Positions 50,487-64,000 of a DNA stretch of 64,000 nt are shown one piece after another. The translations under genes were made by a program, and so were the position numbers. The notes below the pieces were generated by a model. That model did no database searches. It had not been told where the DNA came from and was given only the letters and a program-made list of their open reading frames with translations. The DNA comes from Rhynochetos jubatus (Eukaryota; Chordata; Aves; Eurypygiformes; Rhynochetidae), in contig CM050655.1 of NCBI GenBank assembly GCA_027574665.1, positions 8,117,170 to 8,181,169 on the forward strand, read 5' to 3'. Position 1 is the stretch's first letter, and each line of letters begins with the position of its first letter.

Positions 50487-53400
50487 GGGGGCGGGGCCCC
50501 GGACGGTAGGCGGGGCGTGGAGCTCCGCCCCCTGCATGCTGTCGCGTGTCCTCACCCCGGCCAGGCGCCGTCTTGGGCTCCCGCATGACTCCCCTCTGTG
50601 CTCCCTCACGGGGGCAGCGGGAGCTTGGCGGGACTTCGTGCAGCCGCCCTGAGAGTAGCCCAGCATCGCCCAGGGGGCGGGCGGGGCTGCGGGGAGCTGC
50701 CCTCACGGCCCCAGCCTGGGGTGCAGCTCAGGGGTCCCTCGGGTGCCCCGTCCCATGGCTGCCTTCCCCATACAGCGACCCCAGGGCCTGTGTGGGGCGA
50801 CTATAAGGCAATGGCGTGGGGGCATCATGCACCATGAAGCAATGTTTCCATGCCCGTTTTAATTTAGACCGTGCTGTTTTCCTGATCCTAACAGCGCTGT
50901 AACGCCTGTAAGCTTTGTTCGAATAACAATTAGAAGGGTAGCATCACGCAGTTATCCCTGCAGTTACCCTGACAACACACCAACGTTTTCTGCTTCTTGA
51001 AAACCACGTTCGAACGATATACCTACCCCCAAATACAGTCCGCGAATGTCAACACCAATTACTATAGCTCAGACGTCAGCAGGCACGAATCGGCACGCCT
51101 GTTGGCGCCAACGGGGCGATTCGGAGTTACTCCAGCTAAGGATCTGGACTTAAACCTTCCTCTTTTACGTGCAATTTAGGAATAATTTACATAGGAAGTA
51201 GAGGAAACAGACTGAACTTCATTTTCATTACGACGCACATCAGTATTTCTTGTTTCCCCTCTGTGTTCTATTATTTTTCCTATATTTTTCAAACTTGGAA
51301 GACGAATAAACTAAGCTGTGCCGAAACGCTTTCTGTCGTGTCTGTGTTGCATGCAGACCGGCGGCAGCAGCAACAATTCGGAGTGAGAGCACTTACCTGC
51401 GAGATCAAATAAAATGCAAGCGTTTGGTGGGTGAACAGTAACGAGACCAAAGAAAAAGCTAACTCATTTTGCAAAGCTTATTGATGTGCCGAGAGAGCTG
51501 CTATGACAAAACCATTTCTTTGCAGTGCCCCACATAAAAGCAAGGACCTCCTGGGATTTCCGCAGCTGTTTCGGAGCCGTTTGCCACTTCCTGAAGGTTG
51601 TCATCATCGGTTTCTTAAAATGTGCAAACCACTAAGTACGGTACCGGTGTCTTAGCTGGGTCAGAGGAGACAAGAACCCACCCATTACCCACTAAGATTC
51701 CGATTTATAGCTTGAGACTCAACACGTACGTAACTCCTCTCCCTGCTCAAACACCCCTGCCCCTCGCTGACACACGTACACCGATCGCGCTTCCAAAAGG
51801 AATCAGAAATCTGTTTGAATGAGGTTCAGAGAGCTGGATCCTGCGGTGTTTTGAGGAATTATTCATCGCATTTTAAAGAATTGCTTAGCTCTGCGTAGAG
51901 CCCACACTGTGAATTCCTACAATTTGTGCCGTGCTGTAGCTGACGGTAGTACAGCTGCAGTGCCTTCCCCTTTCACTGCGTGCATCAATCTAACCAAATA
52001 AGAATATTATTCAGAGCCGCAAGCGCCGCACGCCGAAAGGTGTAAAAACCGAGGAATTAAACGTGGTATTTGGGTGCAATATAACGTTGTTTGCGTTCAT
52101 TCTGATGTTATCTAGAACGGTAGATTCTGGTCGATTGGGGATGTAACCCGGCATTCCTCTGGTACTGAGAACGTCCACCGACTTCCGTGAACGTTTTCAG
52201 CGTAAGAGACGTGGAGGCTCAAAGCCCTTAGAAGGAGCTAGTTCCATGTCCCTTCCTCGGTATTAAAGGACTCTATTCTTTCTCACACAAACCCTGCCCT
52301 GAGCAGGTTGATTGAAGCTGGGCGCTCATTGAAGCTCAGCCCACATTTCCCATAGTGAGCTCCATAACTTCCTAGTTTTCAATTTAAAAATTTCACCATA
52401 CCACATCTTTTGGGGAGGGAGCTGGCTCACCTGCATCACACAAGTCTGTGTCGGAAGGGGAAAAAAGGCCTTTGAGCAGGGCTTTGATGGTGCAGGCCAC
52501 CTGCAATTGGAACAAAACCGGCAGCTGCATGAGGGCTCCAAAATACTCCACCGGGTTCCCCAAAGTTTTAATAACCAAGGTGATTCAGTCTGATTCTGTT
52601 AGTTGTTTGCAGAGGCCCCTGTGTTTCAGCAGTCGATGAAGTTTATTAATTAAAAAAGGAATGAATTTTCAGAAGCCTTCTTTTGAAAAGCAAAGTTTTT
52701 GTCAACTCCGAGCCTATTCACACATCCTCCTACTGAGAGAGATCCTCCATCGCAAGCACGTCGCCATTCACCTTCAGTTAAGCATCACCAAGCACAGTAA
52801 TTATAGGTAGGCAAATTCAGGAGGAAAAGCAGATGGAAATTCCTAGCGGAGCCTTGCTTGTTACCACATCAGATGGACATGCAGCTCCCCTGGCTGCTAG
52901 CCCTCACGACAACAAATTGTTTATACCGTGGGACAAGGACCAAGAAAACATGGGCACGTACGGAGATCTTGCACCCAGTATTTGGGTTTGACTCTTGTAG
53001 TAACAAATGGGTAATTTGTGGAAGCACCAGTACATCAGCCCTACATGGCTCTTAATAAGGAGTCATGTGTTATTGTACATAGGCGCATTAACACAGTAAT
53101 TAATCATCCTCTCCTGGCTCCTTTGTAACGTTCCTCGCAGATACTCTATCCAGGGAACAGTATTCCCCCTAGGTAATGTTGTTCTGTTTTACATATATCT
53201 TCAGAAAAAAACACAGGGCATGATTATGTACTAGAAAAAGAAACACATAAATCCCAGGCTGTCAGGGAAACTTGTTTTTTAAACAAAAAGGTGTATTCTG
53301 CCATTTCTCAGGCAATATCCAATTAAAATAAGATACAAGTACCAGACAGTAACTGCTCCAGGGTCTCAGCAGCAGGATGGACAGAGTCCTGAGTTATTTA

Positions 53401-53695
53401 GGGAGAGATGCTGCTTCTTTGAGCTCACCATTCTTCAACAGAATCTAGCTCAGAATCTCTCCCTATTTAATTAACCGGTAGGCAACATTTCTGTGTGATT
53501 TGGTAGTGATTTTGAGGCTGGTAACATTAGTACTGGGCCCAGCAATAAGAAAGCACAAGTGTCGCAAATCACAAGTTTTCAATTATTCAAAACAATACGC
53601 ACACAGAGAAATGAAAGAAGTAAAATGTGTACTCTATCAACGATTCCATTATCCTCTCTCCATAAAGAGAAGTGGCTCAATGGAGGATAAAAGCA

Positions 53696-53740
53696 AATAT
53701 TAGATTGATTCTATTCTTGATCCTAGCCAAAAGACTGCTG
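53696..53740 (-). pseudogene. U2 snRNA-like 5' fragment
   Basis: On the minus strand, CTTTTGGCTAGGATCAAG is one base different from the conserved U2 snRNA 5' segment containing the branch-point-interacting region's neighbour (CTTTTGGCTAAGATCAAG). Weaker agreement continues with TAGAATC and TAATAT. The 5' end before CTTTTGG and everything past about 45 nt are lost, with no proximal snRNA promoter evident, so it would be a truncated pseudogene. The short length leaves chance similarity possible. Confidence 0.45.
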
Positions 53741-53768
53741 TATCTACTGCCAAGAAATTGAATTGAGG

Positions 53769-53828
53769 TTCATAGAATCCTAAAAATTAAGATAGAAAAG
53801 ACTTTAAAGGACATGTAGTCCATCTCCG
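53769..53828 (-). mobile_element. Degraded CR1 3'-end fragment, minus orientation
   Basis: TCATAGAATCCTAAAAATTA, then GATAGAAAAGACTTTAAAGG and ACATGTAGTCCATCTCC, resemble an old CR1 terminus read from its 3' end. It is short and diverged. It lies about 30 bp from a U2 snRNA-like fragment. Confidence 0.55.
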
Positions 53829-56800
53829 GGGGACTTGTACTTTTTCTTGCCAACAAGAAATTCAAGAAGAAATACGAATTTATTTAACCCGGTAGTTTGA
53901 GACCATCCCTTACTACACATTACACTGTAGAGTCAACGTAAATATGCATATAACATCGCAGTACGCTATGAACTAAGAAAGCTTAGGACTTCAGAGTAAT
54001 TTAGAGCACAGCTATTTCAGACTACCTACCCCCAAGGCCACCAACTGCTAAAACAAACCCAAAGCCTCTGCAGACCTAAAGGACTCCTCACAGTCAGCAT
54101 TCAGGCTAGGAAAATCCACTAAGAATTCCCACATTCAAGGACAAGAGACAAAAAGAAGAGCACTGACCATTGAGTGACTCTCAGAAAGCCAATTCCTGTC
54201 CCGAGGGGCTTAGTCTCGTACAGCCCCGAGTACACTGCCGACAATGAACAAACAAGTAATTTAACGTGAGCTTAACGTAGGTCTTTGGGTTTATTTAGAG
54301 CGCACAGGAAAGCATTGTTTCACTGACCGAGAGCCATATTCTTCAGGACAAGCTGTTCAATACGGAACATGCCAATTAATGTGCTAAGGAAAATTCCCAG
54401 AAGGAATACCACGAATTAAACAACAAAATGTATTGATGGCAAACAGATATGAAAGTTGTGAAACACAAGTTTACACATATTTATGTTATATATAAAATAT
54501 GTTATATATTAAATGTAAGGGAATTTTTTATAGAATACATACATAAATACTCTTTATTCAGACCACCTTTTGGATTCAACTTTCCATCTCCTCTAGGTCT
54601 TTCCTAAAGATACAAACTACCATTAATCTTGACAAGTTTGGATGAACCGGAATATTAAACTCCATGCAAAAGGTGAGACAAACTGTCTTCAAATTTCATT
54701 CTGATAGTCAAAACTTGACTTTTCAGTTTGAACTACTGTTTCATTCTCTTGGCTGACCAAAGAAGATGGAAAGGCACAACCGCGTAAAGTAAAAGCCTGA
54801 AACTATTATAACAGCTTAATAACATAGCAAAGCCTGCCAAAAAAGAAAAAAAAAAAAAAAAAATTCACTGATTCCATTGTCCTTGCCCTTTTGCCCCTAA
54901 ATGGGAACATCATTTCTTTCAGAGATTTCATATTTTACTTCTTTCATGTCTTTGTTGTGAAGCTGTATTGATTTTTTGCCACCTTCTCCATATGATGCTA
55001 ACCAGCTTTTAGAATAACATATAACAATTTAGGGCAGTAAGTGAAAAAATACATCCAGCTGAAATTACAGGGGGATTTTCAATAGAGAGACTATAATTAC
55101 CCAAGACACAAGTTGCCTTGTATACTGGCGCTTACAAAACCATCTTTTGAAAAAGAATGCCCTGTGACTTTTATGCCAGCCTGGAGCTGTGTGCAACTTT
55201 AAGCTTGTCACTGTTTCCCGTTTAAATTGACTGTATTTTTATTTTGTACATTTGTGAATGGTTTGCTTGTTGGACTACACAAACAGCTTCCAAGGTGTCT
55301 CGGTGTTTCTTTACCTATATAACACGGACCAGCAAGCCTGAATTACGGGGATATAAAGTAATATTTAAGTGATGTCCTGTAGCAGGATCCCAGCTACAGC
55401 AGTAATACCTGTATAGTCAGTATGGCAAGTGTATCTCCACTTCACTGTAAGGTCTGCTCAAGAGAGTGAAATTTGTCACTGTGCAGTCTGGCAAAAAATC
55501 CCAAGTGTCCCTGCCACCAGAACCGAGGAATAAAACTGGACTAGATGGCGCCTGTGTCTTCTCCTTGAGTACTCTGGAGTCACAGAGTACAAATCCCAGC
55601 GAGTGGATGAACACACTCAGGAAGAATGTGTTCATGTAGTCTCCTTAAATATCCGAGCAAAAAGGTTATTCTGTGATCACTAGGCAATATGGTTGAAATT
55701 ACGATGAAGCTGTTTGTTATTGCCCTTCCCCTTTTCTTCCCTGACTCATTTGAGGTTATGGACTCATCTTGGCAGAGTACATTAAAATAAAAGGGTATAT
55801 AACTCAGTAATCAGTACTGGGAGCACTTTCCTTCTTGGATTCTGAATTTCAAATATCTGCTGTGCAAGCAGATGTTTATAGAGAGCTGCAAGGAGGAGTT
55901 AATGTCCATATTCACTCCAAAAAGATTATGTAGTTGCATGTAAAAAATGAATTTGCAGAGCTCTAGAGAGCTTAAGTATATTACTCCTAGTAAAAATAAA
56001 CCTCATTGAGCAGAGGACCCGAGGCCAGCACATATATTTGTGCTAAGAATATCACTTTAACTGCACACCAGCTCTGCCGGTGATGTCATAAGGCTCATGG
56101 ATTTCTTCTAGAACTGGGGTCAAATGCTTCCATAAGATATTTACTGAAGTAATTGATTGATTTAGTTGAGGCAGAACCAAAAATTAGCCTCTTGGAGAGT
56201 GAGAGTCAAATTAGTCTAACCCATTCTTGAGTTCATCAGTGTCTTGGTATTCCAAATCCAAAGGAAGACAGAGATGGAGCACAGCTCACACCCACCAGCC
56301 TTTCCCACAGCTTGAGCACCCAGACATGCTCTGTTGGTACTTGTGACTGTTGCGTTATGAAGAACGATGGCATTTTTTGGTCCAGAGGGAGCAGAGTTAC
56401 CAACGCGCTTATCCTAGAAAATTTAGAAGCAGAATGAAAACCTCACTGCACTGTTTGACAGTGTTCCTTGAACATGACCTTGTGCTTTTCTCGTTTACTT
56501 GAGCAGAAATTTGAAGGAAGATGATAGAAGTTAAGGGAGTTTCATTTTGTAAAGCAGTGGAAATGAATCATCCTCCTCGTTTTAACATCTGTGAACAGTC
56601 TTCCTCTTCCTCGCAAACAAAACCTATGAGGATCTGCTCCAGTTTTAATGCTGCTGGGGGTCTGTGCATGTACTGCCAGGGACATTCAGAACCATTTACA
56701 TTAACAGCAAATATTATTTTTACTCTAAAGAAGGGAACATACCCTTATTGATATTCAGCAAGTGGTGCATTGTTGCAACCAAGATATAATTTACTCACTT

Positions 56801-59800
56801 GTCTGACTGGATTACATTACTCCATGCATTTTGTAGTGTCATCTGTGAAAAATTGAACTTTGGTTCTACTGTTGTCATTTCTCATAATTCTTTAAAAACA
56901 ATCTGTGGCAAAAGGAGAAAAAATAGCTCCAATAGAAACTGCTTCTGGGGATGGCATTTGAAAGCACATTATTTAGAGTTAATGAGTTAGACTAAGAAGT
57001 TTGTATATTCTTTACATGAGCTGTGAGTCAGACTTTGTATACAAGTATTTCTTCCATTTGTGTATTTTGCAAAGGCCACGACTTCCTTTGTTCCCTGGGA
57101 ACCCTTCAGTGAAATCGTTTGTCTTCAGAAGCACATGGCTTTGTTCAGCTGCGTGAGTAATATTTCCAGTTGTTCTCCTCAACCTTTTGGTTTGCTCGGA
57201 ACCAGCAGCGCACCCGCCCGTTGTCATCCCATGTCAGGGCCCCCTTAACTCAGCATTGCACCCATCTGAGCAGGGCAGGAGCTCATCACCTTACAGCGAA
57301 ATCCGGAGCAGCTCAGCCTACGCAAGGATTGTAGGACTGAGCTACTACTTACAAAATTAGCAATTAGAAAAACGGAAAGTCCCAAAAATGGAGGATGCTC
57401 TTTCAACTGGGATTTCTTCCTCCTTACTTCCACTGATGCAAATTTTGAAATTCCCTTTGATGAAAAGAAGGTCAAGCTCCAAAACCAGATATGGCTTCAA
57501 AAGGCTTTCCTACCCAAAACTGACTTTAAGTTTTATCTCCCAGGTCTATCAAGCACAACCTAATTTTTCTTCTACACTATCACATGGATCACTTTTTGGT
57601 AACTACCTTTTCTGTGTCACCCAAGCCAACAAAGACGTTACTCTTGATAAACGACTATTTACATTTTAACTGCCTCTGCTGCGTTTTCAAGTATAAACTG
57701 TAACTGGATGTTTTATATACATATAGGATAAATATTTTTTTTCATAGCCACAGTGAAAAGTTATTTTCTTGGAAATAGAGAGAAATTGAATGCAAGCCAA
57801 ATAAAGCATTTTTTAAGTTGAACTCAGCCATGTAAATTTTTGATGCCAAATAAGAATTAAAAATCAGAGGCTGCAAGTAGGGGATTATAATAGAAACCAT
57901 TTTTCCAGTCTTACCTACACCTTTTGCTGCTATTCATGAATCCCATTATCACTCATGTAATAATGGTAATCATAATTATTTCTGTATCACTCCAAAAAAA
58001 TTCTCTACATCACTTCATCTGATGTTAATAAAATGTAAATCATGACACTAAGTTGATAATATGTGTCTGGTTATGGAAAAAATGGACTCAATCTTCTTTC
58101 TCCCCACCCTGTATAATTAAAAAAAAAAAATCAGAAACCAATCTTTAGGCAAGCGCTCATCAGAGTATGTATTGTTAACAGGTGCTGTGGATTTCATTTC
58201 CCCATGCACACAGTGCTGGAACGTAAAACTGTAATACTGCTCCTCGGAACAAGTAGCATAATTAAAATTCTTTGCGAGTTTGATTTCCTGGGTATTTTCT
58301 TCTTTTAAAATAACTAGATTGTAAACAAGAGCCAATTTTTTTTTTTTTTTTGGTTGATCTGTGGGTTATATAGCTTATACTTCAGGTTCAAAATGGTGAT
58401 TTAGACAATAATGCATAACAGCTGAATAGTTATTTATAATAGCGCAGCACCTGCGGCAGATTGTCAGCTGAAAAAGCAAATCTGAATGCTTTCAGATTCT
58501 CTTGTGTATTATAATAGTAGTAGTGGCCACTATAGATACAATAGTCAGGCATGTAATGTAACTTTTGTTTCTGATTGCTTGCCATTTTCTCAATTTTATC
58601 CCTTTAACATTGAAAATGTTCATCCTCAGTATCAGTCCATACGCATTTTAAAAAGTCCAGGCACAATTTAGCTTTCTGTTAATTATGGGGGCGTGTGGAT
58701 GAGATTAAATATTAAATAGAACATCAAACTCTCTTCTCATAATTTCAAGATTTCCCACATTCCCAGGACTTTTGTACATGCATAATTAACACAACTTTGG
58801 CTTTTTTTTTTTTTTTTTTTGTCACCTTGATTAATGCTGCTCAGCTCTCTGGAAGAACTGGATCTGAAATTTTAAAGCTATACAGATGTTTTTCTCACCT
58901 CAGTACATAGCAGGACTTTCCTATGAGCTTTTTAGCAGCAGCTCCCATTTCAAATTCTGAAATTGTGCATATGCAGTTTCCCTTTATATCTGGTTCCCTC
59001 CTGGATTCAAAAGAGCATTGATCATCCGTATGATGATGTGATAATACGGCACTGATCTGAAACACATGTTAGGAAGAAATGTAACAGCTTGTTGCAGCAG
59101 CTCCAGGGCCGTACACCAACCGTCGGCGTGCTGATGTCACCTCCACCCACAGCACGAAGTCCCTTTAGATGCACAGTCCACCAAGGATTGTTCAGATTTC
59201 CTCCAAAAGGAACAACTAGGATGTGAATGTACAAGGACCGTTCCTAACACGCAAGCACTCAACCCATTAGAGTTTTCAAGGCAAGACAGAGTTTTAACGT
59301 CTCTTGTCTGTTAAATACCTGTAAAAGTACCTATTTACCTTCGGAGTGTGACGAGGCTTAAGACTGGTAATGTGCCTGGAGACCTTCAGGTGCAAGGTGA
59401 CAGGCAGCCTAAGTACAACGGTACACTTCAGTCAGAACAAGCGAACGCATGTTACCTCCTACTAACTCTAAAGGCATAAGTAGAAGTAGAATCTGTCTCC
59501 AGATGAAAGGAAAAAGAGTTTTCAAGGAGCTAATTGCTTCCAAATACAAACAACAGAAAAAGAAGAAAGGAACGACTGGCCTTTGATAGAAATAGCTCTA
59601 ATGGAGGCCAGAAGCAATCCACTTGCCGTGGAGTGATGGGATGATGTCATTGCCAATTAGCATGAGTACTTTGTTCTATAACATCCATCTATTCGATGTA
59701 TGACCTATTTTAGTGTACAGCTACATAATGATCTTTGGAGTGCTTCCACTGGAGCCAAGGGAGTTACTCCAGGAATTAGCTTGGCCAGTGAAGTAGTTCC

Positions 59801-62800
59801 TACGCAATAGAAATACTTACAGAAACTTAGTCGGAAGAGAGTAATAGAGATTCGTTCTTGCCATAAATCTTCCTGGCTTTATGCTAGTGTTATTTATCCC
59901 CTTGAGATCAGGAGGACGTTATATAACGTATGTATCTTGTGTAATCTGGGATAGTGGCTTTGTAATGTAAACTGTCCATTAGTAATGCAAAGCAACTAAT
60001 TTTCATCTGCTAGATCATTACTGCAAATTTTTCTCCTGAGTTTTGACATTGTTATAAATCTTGATGAAGTCAGCATTTGTTCTCTTTATCCTTTACTTCC
60101 ATTTGATTCACTCAAAATACATAGAAATGCTGTAAGACCACTGAGCTTCGTGTGGCTTCAGTACGACGTTTCCACTCCTAGGGAGTAGGTGATATCCCAC
60201 AGGCTAGGTGGGTGAGACTCGGATGCTCCCATGAGCATCCCTTGCTCCACCATGCCTGTACCACCATAGGACAGAGGTTTTACATGGGTTGAAGTACAGC
60301 TTGAGAAAGCCAAGAGGAGCTGTGGCACAGGGGCCCTAGAGCCACCCACGAGCAAAGCGCAAGGGAACAAGGTGTAACAGCTGCTCCAGCATCCCCCTCC
60401 CAGCAGTAACCCATGTCCCTCTGGAGTGGTATGAACTTCTCACGTGCCTTGGCAGGAATACACGATAAAGCAGCTTTTGGCTGTCTGGAGGATAGCTGAC
60501 TCAGGGTCTGACTCACATCCCGTTTAGCCTCCCATCCTTCAGTTGCGTGAGCGCTTCTTGGCACTGCTTTTGTCTATGTAACGGCAAGCGATTGCTAGCG
60601 GTACATTCGGCCCTGTGCCAGCTGATGACACCAAACCAACGTGACCACTCCTACCAGCTCACAGAACTGACATCTCAAACAGGTTGCCATATGGTAGGTC
60701 TGTAGAACCAGGTTCACCTGGATTTATTTCACATGGTCACAATATTTATTTCGCATGCTGTCCATTTGCCAATAAAGGGGGAGTGAAATAAGTCACTGTT
60801 ATTCACTCTGCAATGATTAAAACCTGAAGTCAAGGATACTTGGGCTTATTATTTATCCCTTGCCTATAGCGCCTATACAGTGCAGAATGACGTCGCTACC
60901 TGGGCTCCTGCCTTGGCCACTGCTTCTCATCAGTAAAGCTGTCTCCCGTTAGTACAGCAGCAGCTACGTCGTTGCACCCCACTCCCTCCATGGAAGGGCG
61001 ATTCGAAGCCAAGGGAGTAGGCTTTGCGTTTCAGCGCCAGGATTATTTCCATGCTCTATGTTATTCAGACTACCCTACAAGATAACAATGTTGAAATCAA
61101 TAAACAGGCTTGTAGGGCACCCGTCCTATTCCACTTCCCACTGAAGATCGGCAAACACAGCCACCGGTAACTCTTCCGCGCTATTACGCTTTCCCTGCGG
61201 TTTAACGTTGTCTTTGTCTAGCTGTTACTGTGGCCTCTCTCGCCGAACGTTCAGAGCAAGCGCATGAGAGCACAAACTTGCGGCTCCGGTCAGCACTTCA
61301 GATAACTTGGTTGCACGTAATCAGAAGGTCCAGTGATGTCTGCGCCTGGCGTCTCGTCGCCATCCACAGATCTTAGGGCATGGGTTCACTGAACGTTCGA
61401 AGCTGAACATCCTGGCACCTCAAGACAGTTAGGCAACATTTGTATAGCTTTGGAACCAAGAAAGCTGGAACAAAATCAGTCCAACACACACACACAGGTT
61501 GGTTACGTCAGAATCATCCTAAAATTGAAACTAAGGACTTTCATTTCCAGCTCTTAGCTTTGCCTCTCACTCATTTTTGTGGCTTTGGTCAAACCGCTGT
61601 GTTTTAAAAAGTGATTTCAATATAAAAATAGGCACCCAAGATTTTCAAAAGCATCAAGGCATTAATGTCACTTGGATCCCAAAGTGTTTTAAAAAACACC
61701 GAAGGCATGTGTGTATCTAAACCCTTCACACCAACTTAAATTTTCTTTCAAGTTTGGTCTCCACTTACTTTGTATTCCCAATTTCATTACGTAATAATCG
61801 CATACACTTTCTAGATACCTTCTAAGTTCACAAGGATCTACTAAAATTGTCATTAATATTTATAAACCGCGAGTAAAGCTGTAAAGCTTTTTCCTTACAA
61901 TAAGAATTACTCTTTTAGCATTGCATATATATATTTGCAGGAGCTATTTATTGGATTTAATAATTGCTACTCTGTGGGAAGCCCACAAAAATTAAGATTT
62001 AGCTGACATTCACTTATCCAGGAAATCCTGATTAGTGGAAGCTTACATAAGAAATATAGAAAAGTAATGCACTTCTGTATTCTGTTTAGGAATAGGCCCT
62101 GGGGATCTGGATTTTTCCTCTTTGGACAAGCACCTCCAGGGAATTTCAACCCAGGAATTTGAAACTTTCGCTTCTTTCTTTCACTCTTTTTCATGCCCAT
62201 AAGCCATCTTTGAAGATTACCAACCAGCTGGCCCTGGGATGACCTTTATTTATAAATAAATAGCTCTTTAAACAGTTCCCTGACAGACAGTCACAGGTTA
62301 ATAAGATACAAGCATTAGGCACGCTTTCTGCATGCTCTTCACCCGAGATAATTTCCCAAACACTTCATACCACATGCGAATACTGCGGTTTGCCACATAA
62401 CCAAATCTAGAGTGGCCGGTAACACAGCTGACTTTCCCTTGTTGCAGTTAGTATGGATTGTAAAAACTTGTCTGTGTATTCCACCAACGTTTGTGTTAGG
62501 GCACGTTTTAAATGTAACGTCAGTGTTCAGTCTGTGGTCCAGTTCTGTTCACATTGGCTTCCTGGCAGGCACAGCAGAGCTGCCATGGGTGCATGAGCAT
62601 CAGTGCCTTAAAGAATGACTTCCCTCTCCTGCGGCAGGGATGCTGCCTCACTCCTTATTGCGAACACATGGATGCGGAGCAGTCACTTTTTTAATGCTTT
62701 TCTAGTTATCAGCACCGCTCCTTTTTGGCAGGAGCAAGCGATACACCACAGCAGAACAGCCAGCAGCCATGACCAGTTGCCAAGCCTTCCATGTAGCTAA

Positions 62801-64000
62801 CGAGAATGTAATTTCTGGCTTCAGGCTACAGGAGATGTTAAACCCACCCCTTTGCATCTTCCCCCTCACTCTGGTAGGCAGGAAATGCCTTTCCTCTGCC
62901 ACATCTATTAGGGAAGGTTTGATGAATGATGGCCCTGTACTATCTTGTATTTACATCAAAGTGGCAGAATCCTATTGACTTGTTATCCCATACCAGTGGA
63001 TGGTAGTCGCTGCGCCATGGAATCCCCATCTTACGCAACCGTTTTGAGGTTGACAAGCTGCCTGACAGCGAACTGACACCAGATATTCCAAAAGCCTCGT
63101 TCGCCTTACGTAGATGAAAGCGGTATCAGCCCATAGGTTATAGCTGACTACTGGAGAGAAACAGCTCGTTATCAATAATCCATCATATTTCAAACTATTT
63201 GGCAACAGGCGGAGAAACTCTTGAAAGATGCTGTAATTAGAAGGATGAGTAATTTCTTTATATTTCTTTTAACAGTATGTATTTTAAAGTGCCCTCTGGG
63301 AGCAAAAATATGTTTGTAGAGATAAAGCTGTGGGGGGTAATACATTCATGCCAACACGTGTCGCTGAACCACCAATTTTGGTTTATTAATTTAGTTGCTG
63401 GATTTGTTCCTGATATCTACAGCTGCATTATCCCCTCATAGAGGTGGATGAGTGGGCGGAATGAGGTTGATTACAATTGATTTAGCAACCAAAGAGTAAT
63501 TTTTTCCATTGTTTGTTCAGCACGTTACTAAACATGTGGCTTAATTACAGTTGCCTTGTGTTCTTTTCAGTCTGGTATTGCTTATTTTACTGAGACACTG
63601 ATTTATGCAAAATATTAATTGAAATAGAAAACAGACTTACTATGAGAGCTGACATCCATGAAAACATTAGTTACTCATATTTTGCACCGAGCCTATTGGA
63701 ATTCTCAGGGGAATCGGTGTTTACAGTTTAATTTGGAACACCACGGGCTCCCTCCTTCCAGAAACAGTGGTAGTGCATGTACTGCATCCTGGAGAACAGG
63801 TCAGAACTTGTACATTTTTCAGCAGCTGCAATGGGAAATCCTGAGAGTTCTTAAGTCAAGTTCTCAAAAATGTGCTGAGGTAGCTGTTCCATTTCAGTGT
63901 GATTGCAATAATTGTATGCAAATGTCTCATTAAAAGTAATTCAACTTTATATAGCTATAAATAACTACTGTGCTGCTGTAATGTGTTTCCGGGCCATTAA

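Larger units (their letters stand above)
50330..50760 (-). promoter_or_regulatory. CpG-island promoter of the CABCOCO1-like gene
   Basis: This is the only strongly GC- and CpG-rich block in the window. It spans the first coding exon and the DNA just upstream of the gene. It contains Sp1-type GC boxes (GGGGGCGGGG at 50487-50496, GGCGGGGCG at 50509-50517), an ATTGG (inverted CCAAT) near 50334 and no clear TATA box, the usual form of a housekeeping or ciliary CpG promoter. The exact transcription start is not visible. Such islands are often bidirectional, but no plus-strand gene is convincing here. Confidence 0.75.
50761..64000. other. Upstream intergenic region
   Basis: About 13 kb without a convincing gene on either strand. 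It holds the U2-like fragment and CR1 end near 53.7 kb, T runs near 58.34 and 58.80 kb and a few short hairpins. A possible alternative 5' exon donor of the gene lies at 51399/51400. Conserved enhancers may be present but cannot be judged from one sequence. Confidence 0.6.

Noticed and set aside
50112-50666. 184-codon minus-strand open frame through the CpG island
   Set aside because: Its length comes from GC-rich sequence with few stops. Composition is arginine/alanine/proline-rich with no motif, and it reads through the clear donor CAG|gtactc of exon 1.
1-64000. Search for CRISPR arrays, tRNA genes, rRNA genes and bacterial or viral operons
   Set aside because: No spaced direct-repeat array, no tRNA-like A/B boxes with cloverleaf and no dense coding were seen. 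The window is ordinary vertebrate gene and intergenic DNA.

Overview
The window looks like nuclear DNA from a bird. It is AT-rich, intron-like sequence with few genes. It carries several 3' ends of CR1 LINE retrotransposons, including one near 35.6 kb with the typical avian end made of AGAATCAT/AGAATCCT-type octamers followed by the GGTTTGGGTTGGAAGGGACC block. It also holds one CpG island and one multi-exon gene. There are no bacterial-type operons, CRISPR arrays, tRNAs or rRNAs. The species cannot be fixed from the sequence; an avian origin is inferred from the CR1 type and density.

The one gene I can support runs right to left on the minus strand. It starts in a CpG island at about 50.3-50.8 kb and continues to at least 2.26 kb. 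Seven coding exons with compatible phases can be chained: 50449-50432, 44003-43891, 41007-40838, 37666-37522, 32633-32561, 2894-2781 and 2398-2258. Together they encode 258 residues with no internal stop, and the last exon ends in an open donor, so the C-terminus is either further left or in an unproven exon near 1.0-1.25 kb. The middle of the protein (KEAILMDYY, GFWWAKEM, LGKAMAGIG, AKAIIDYL, HYKLYEYLF, LLEEGIPSDIYSSF) fits the vertebrate CABCOCO1 (C10orf107) family, ciliary or sperm-flagellar proteins with calcium-binding and coiled-coil character. This assignment is from memory and was not searched. The promoter carries a 14-bp near-palindrome resembling an RFX X-box, which would suit a ciliary gene.

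Layout: 1-2.26 kb, intron or 3' flank; 2.26-2.9 kb, two acidic C-terminal exons; 2.9-32.6 kb, a 29.7-kb intron with an old CR1/L3-like copy (27.1-28.1 kb), two notable foldback sequences (13.6 and 15.6 kb) and small tandem repeats; 32.6-44 kb, the four core exons, with CR1 pieces at 33.7 and 35.6 kb; 44-50.4 kb, first intron with a diverged CR1; 50.3-50.8 kb, promoter; 50.8-64 kb, upstream intergenic DNA with a short antisense U2 snRNA-like fragment beside a CR1 end and no convincing gene. If the gene is CABCOCO1 and avian order follows mammals, ARID5B should lie beyond the left edge and TMEM26 beyond the right edge.
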